Part shown: positions 33,494 to 36,474 of the stretch, piece after piece
Numbering within the stretch: the first letter of the stretch is position 1
Layout of the letters: every line of letters begins with the position of its first letter
Source of the DNA: Gammaproteobacteria bacterium
GTDB taxonomy: Bacteria > Pseudomonadota > Gammaproteobacteria > Steroidobacterales > PWYM01
DNA length: 36,474 nt
NCBI GenBank assembly: GCA_007693855.1
Contig: RECU01000037.1
Coordinates: forward strand, 1 to 36,474
Reading direction: 5' to 3'
Notes under the pieces: generated by a model
The model's input: the letters and a program-made list of their open reading frames with translations, nothing else
What the model was told of the DNA's origin: nothing
Database searches by the model: none
Position numbers and translations under genes: made by a program

Positions 33494-35071
33494 ATGGGAC
33501 AGCCGGCACGCCAGTTGAATGGTGCCAGTCCGCAGGACCGCGTCACGCAGTTGCTAATTAAGGCGCAGGCTGCGTTGGATGGCGGCGACCGGCAAGAGGC
33601 TGCGCGCTGTTTGCAACAGGTGCTCACATTGGAGTCAGAAAATATCGGTGCCCTCAAAGGCCTGATTAACCTGGCGCTGCAGGCGGATATGAAAAATATC
33701 GCCCTGCAGTATGCGGTCCGCCTGTTACAGGTCGCCGGAAACAGCGCGGATGCGTATGAGATAGTTGGCTTAGTTTTCCTCGAACTGGGCCGTCACGAAG
33801 CCGCCGGCGCCGCGCTTCGCGAGGCAATGCGCCTGGAGCCCGACAGGCAGTCGGTTCTCGACAACTACTGCATCGTCCTACAGGCCGAGGGCAAAGATGA
33901 AGAACGGGTCGTCTTTCTGGAGGCCTTGCTGGCCGTAAAGAAGACCAGTCCGCGCCTGTGGTACGCGTACTCGGAGTCTCGCCACTTTGAGCGCGGTGCC
34001 CCTGAGGTGGCCCAGATTCGCCGTTTGCTGAAGAAACCCGGTCTCAAGGACGAGACCCGTGCGCAGCTTCAGTTTGCACTGGGCAAAATGCTGGCGGATG
34101 GAGAGGATTATGACGCGGCCTTCCGGGCATTCGAGGCGGGCAATCGGCTCAAGTGCGAGGCCGAACGGAAATCTGTGGAGGCCTGGCGTGCCGGGTATTG
34201 GCGGAATCGCGCGGCCGCCATCGCGGGCTTTTTCGATGCCGAGCGACTCGCGGAATGGTCATCCGCGGGCGTTGCTCGCCGGGGGTTGACGCTGCTGGTG
34301 GGGCCGCCACGTGCGGGCAAGAGCCTGCTGGAAGGCGGACTCGCCGCACACCCGGCACTGGCGGCGTATGCCGAGCGGACGGTTGTGGATGAACTGCTCA
34401 AGCGGCACGGCGCGCTTGAAGGATACCCGGATGTTCTGGAGTCTCTGCAGTCCGAAGCCTTGGTCGCACTCGGTGTCCGCCTCGATGCTGCCTGGGGAGA
34501 GCGCCCTGAGCAGGCTATTGTCTCGCATCTGATCACGACCCCAGGGAATATCTTTTACGCGGGCCTGATCCTCTCTCTAGAGCCGACCAGCCGACTCGTC
34601 CTGTGCCGGCGCGACCCGTTCCAGAATGCGCTGGCCATCTTTATGAAATGGTTCGCCAAGTCCCATCCATACGCCTGGGCAGTCGACACGATTGCGGAGC
34701 ACATAGCGATCTGCGACGCCCTGGGTGACCACTGGCAGAGACGTTTCCCAGACCGCGTTACTGTTGCCGACTATGACGCGATCCTGGCCGATCCGGACGC
34801 GACGGTGCGCCGCCTGCTCGCGTGGCACGGCCTGGAGTGGGACGCGGCGTGCGCGAATGACAGGGCGGTCGCAGCTCAGCCGGGCGTGGTCGGTTTGGCT
34901 GGGAGCGGCGCACAGCGATCGGCCGTGGATCCGTCGTTCGCGCGGATCTCGGAGATCTATGGCGATCAGAGGCAGGCCTTCGAGAGCGAGTATGTCGCGG
35001 CCTGCCAGCGTGTCGAGCAGTCCTGGGAAGCTGCGGGGCTTTCGCCGCCACAACAGCTCTGTCGCGCATGA
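33494..35071 (+). CDS. TPR-sulfotransferase-like protein, possible flagellin-modifying enzyme
   Basis: Protein of 525 residues in two parts. ATG 33494 lies seven bases after GGAGGT; a TTG five codons upstream is less likely. Residues about 15-240 are helical tetratricopeptide-like repeats (for example AAGAALREAMRLEPDRQSVL). Residues about 264-460 resemble the PAPS-dependent sulfotransferase fold. The 5'-phosphosulfate loop is LLVGPPRAGKSLLEGGLAAH, where the usual RSGTS/T is RAGKS, and GPPRAGKS (270-277) also fits a Walker A. The 3'-phosphate motif is RLVLCRRDPFQNALAIFMKW (367-386), followed by HPYAWAVDTIAEH and a (V)xYD...DPDATVRRLLAWHGLEWD segment as in the family. Base composition is a little less GC-rich than its neighbours. 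Its place between flgL and fliC suggests sulfation or another modification of flagellin; this is inference. Confidence 0.83.
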   Translation: MGQPARQLNGASPQDRVTQLLIKAQAALDGGDRQEAARCLQQVLTLESENIGALKGLINLALQADMKNIALQYAVRLLQVAGNSADAYEIVGLVFLELGRHEAAGAALREAMRLEPDRQSVLDNYCIVLQAEGKDEERVVFLEALLAVKKTSPRLWYAYSESRHFERGAPEVAQIRRLLKKPGLKDETRAQLQFALGKMLADGEDYDAAFRAFEAGNRLKCEAERKSVEAWRAGYWRNRAAAIAGFFDAERLAEWSSAGVARRGLTLLVGPPRAGKSLLEGGLAAHPALAAYAERTVVDELLKRHGALEGYPDVLESLQSEALVALGVRLDAAWGERPEQAIVSHLITTPGNIFYAGLILSLEPTSRLVLCRRDPFQNALAIFMKWFAKSHPYAWAVDTIAEHIAICDALGDHWQRRFPDRVTVADYDAILADPDATVRRLLAWHGLEWDAACANDRAVAAQPGVVGLAGSGAQRSAVDPSFARISEIYGDQRQAFESEYVAACQRVEQSWEAAGLSPPQQLCRA

Positions 35072-35136
35072 CCGTGATGGGTGTCACATTCCGCGCGGGC
35101 CCCTGCAGCCTGGATAATTATTTTTCAGGCCTGCCC

Positions 35137-35163
35137 TAAAGAATAGATCACGTCGGCCGACAA
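35137..35163 (+). promoter_or_regulatory. FliA (sigma-28) promoter of fliC
   Basis: TAAAGAAT, an 11-base spacer and GCCGACAA match the FliA pattern (TAAAG, GCCGA.AA). Transcription would start near 35170, leaving an untranslated leader of about 94 bases before ATG 35264. Confidence 0.87.
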
Positions 35164-35205
35164 CACACCCGCAAGCGGCTCAGTCACGCCGCCTAATGGG
35201 AAGCC

Positions 35206-35221
35206 CCGCCGCAGGCGGCGG
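35206..35221 (+). promoter_or_regulatory. Hairpin in the fliC leader
   Basis: CCGCCGC and GCGGCGG form a 7-base-pair GC stem (2-base loop, or 6 pairs around 4 bases) about 43 bases before the fliC start. An upstream CGCCGCC at 35187-35193 could pair with the same right arm, so two structures are possible. Two GGA motifs follow near the start codon, as in AGGAGTACGGAAATG. Confidence 0.45.
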
Positions 35222-35263
35222 TGAACTGAAAGCAACCTCAAGACAGGTACCAGGAGTACGGAA

Positions 35264-36469
35264 ATGTCACAGGTCATCAATACCAACGTGCTGTCGCTGA
35301 ACGCCCAGCGCAACCTCAGCACCTCGCAGAATGCCCTCGGGATGTCGCTGCAGCGCCTGTCGTCCGGTCTGCGCATCAACAGCGCCAAGGACGACGCGGC
35401 GGGGCTGGCCATCTCGGAGCGCTTTACCACCCAGATCCGCGGTCTCAACGTCGCCGTCCGGAATGCCAACGACGGCATCTCGCTGGCGCAGACCGCCGAG
35501 GGCGCTTTGGCTGAAGTGGGCAACAACCTCCAGCGCATCCGCGAGCTGGCAGTCCAGGCCTCGAATGCGACGAATTCGGCCAGCGACCGGGCTGCGCTGA
35601 ACGCCGAGGCCCAGCAGCTCATCGGTGAAATCACCCGAGTCGCTGAACAGACCGACTTCAATGGCACACGGCTACTCGATGGCAGCTTCAGTGGTGCCAA
35701 TTTCCAGGTTGGTGCAAACGCGGGGCAGCTGATTTCAGTCGGTAGTATTGTAGATGCCCGTGGTGATCAGCTGGGCGGGTCGTTATTCTCAGAAGCAAGC
35801 TTCGTCGTATCTGAGCCTGCTTCTGCCACCTCCGCAGGCGATACGATTTCGCTTGCAGGTCTGGTAATCAATGGGGTCGCGTTCGACGACATTGAAGTTG
35901 TCGCTGAGGCGTCTGCAGCAGCTACTCAACAAACTCAGTTGCAGGAAGCCGTTGTCGCCGCGATCAATTCGCGTTCGGCAGAGACGGGCGTCGTCGCGGC
36001 CGTAGATGCGGGCACGACCCCGACAGAGGGGCAGATCAATCTGACATCAACCCTCGCGACGGGTGTCGGCGGTGAGGATCCCGTGGCCATGACTGTGGAT
36101 GTTGGGGCCGGCGGAACTACTGCGACGATCACTGCGGTGGGTGACCTGGAGTCCTCCTTCGTAAGCAACGTCAACATCTCCACGTTCGATGGCGCTCAGA
36201 GGGCCATTGCCATCGCCGACGCCGCCCTCGGCGAGGTCAACAGCGTCCGTGCCGACATGGGCGCCGTGCAGAACCGCTTCGAGTCGGTGATCGCCAACCT
36301 GCAGACCAGCAGCGAGAACCTCTCGGCGTCGCGCAGCCGCATCCGGGATACGGACTTCGCGTCGGAGACCGCCGCGCTGACCCGTGCCCAGGTGCTGCAG
36401 CAGGCGGGTGTGGCCATGCTGTCGCAGGCCAACGCTGCGCCGCAGAACGTGCTGGCGCTGCTGCGGTAA
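35264..36469 (+). CDS. fliC: Flagellin
   Basis: Filament subunit of 401 residues. The N-terminal D0/D1 part (about 1-170) starts [20 protein letters not shown] and contains [20 protein letters not shown] and [15 protein letters not shown]. The C-terminal part (about 300-401) has [20 protein letters not shown] and ends [20 protein letters not shown] followed by R, as usual. The central part (about 175-300) is variable, rich in Ala, Thr and Val, and less GC-rich than the rest. It is the surface-exposed region where glycans or other groups are added in many bacteria. ATG 35264 is preceded by AGGAG. A FliA promoter lies upstream. Later genes such as fliD and fliS would lie beyond the right window edge. 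Confidence 0.98.
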   Translation: MSQVINTNVLSLNAQRNLSTSQNALGMSLQRLSSGLRINSAKDDAAGLAISERFTTQIRGLNVAVRNANDGISLAQTAEGALAEVGNNLQRIRELAVQASNATNSASDRAALNAEAQQLIGEITRVAEQTDFNGTRLLDGSFSGANFQVGANAGQLISVGSIVDARGDQLGGSLFSEASFVVSEPASATSAGDTISLAGLVINGVAFDDIEVVAEASAAATQQTQLQEAVVAAINSRSAETGVVAAVDAGTTPTEGQINLTSTLATGVGGEDPVAMTVDVGAGGTTATITAVGDLESSFVSNVNISTFDGAQRAIAIADAALGEVNSVRADMGAVQNRFESVIANLQTSSENLSASRSRIRDTDFASETAALTRAQVLQQAGVAMLSQANAAPQNVLALLR

Positions 36470-36474
36470 CGCAG

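Noticed and set aside
1-36474. CRISPR arrays, insertion sequences, tRNA or rRNA genes
   Set aside because: No regularly spaced repeats, transposase-like proteins or RNA gene sequences were recognised.

Overview
The window is a GC-rich stretch from a polarly flagellated gammaproteobacterium. The general style (sigma-54 plus sigma-28 flagellar promoters, flgNMA divergent from cheV next to flgB) resembles Pseudomonas, Halomonas and Ectothiorhodospiraceae. I cannot name the species from sequence alone. Almost the whole window is one motility and chemotaxis locus. There is no rRNA, tRNA, insertion sequence, prophage or CRISPR array.

Layout. Positions 2-5186 (+) hold a c-di-GMP/output module: a multi-PAS GGDEF-EAL protein cut by the left window edge, an HDOD protein and an EAL-HDOD protein. 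Positions 5279-8778 hold a small exported protein (-) and, divergently, a SCO1/SenC-like thiol protein followed 14 bases later by a multi-spanning, poly-HAMP chemoreceptor. Positions 8878-11186 (-) hold a PilZ protein, an MbcA/ParS/Xre antitoxin-like protein and a short chemoreceptor. Positions 11282-19676 (-) form a chemosensory operon transcribed in the order STAS, cheY, cheA, cheW, receptor, cheR, cheD, cheB. Positions 19822-21550 (-) hold flgA, flgM and flgN. Positions 21703-36469 (+) hold cheV, then flgBCDEFGHIJKL (rod, hook, L/P rings and hook-filament junction), a TPR-sulfotransferase-like protein and flagellin (fliC).

Regulation can be read directly from the sequence. Two sigma-54 (-24/-12) promoters precede flgA and flgB. 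Six sites match the FliA (sigma-28) consensus with the standard 11-base spacer: before the small exported protein, the SCO1-receptor pair, the STAS-che operon, flgM, cheV and fliC. A seventh, with a 12-base spacer, precedes the short receptor operon. This implies the usual hierarchy: sigma-54 drives early and hook-basal-body genes, while FlgM-controlled FliA drives late filament and chemotaxis genes. It also places several unexpected genes in the late class.

The least ordinary parts are: the SCO1-like protein paired with a histidine-rich chemoreceptor under a FliA promoter; the FliA-driven small exported protein of unknown function; the antitoxin-like gene with no visible toxin between a receptor and a PilZ gene; the TPR-sulfotransferase between flgL and fliC, with a Walker-A-like PAPS loop, which could modify the flagellum; and the STAS protein leading the che operon. 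No gene resembling cheZ is present in the window.
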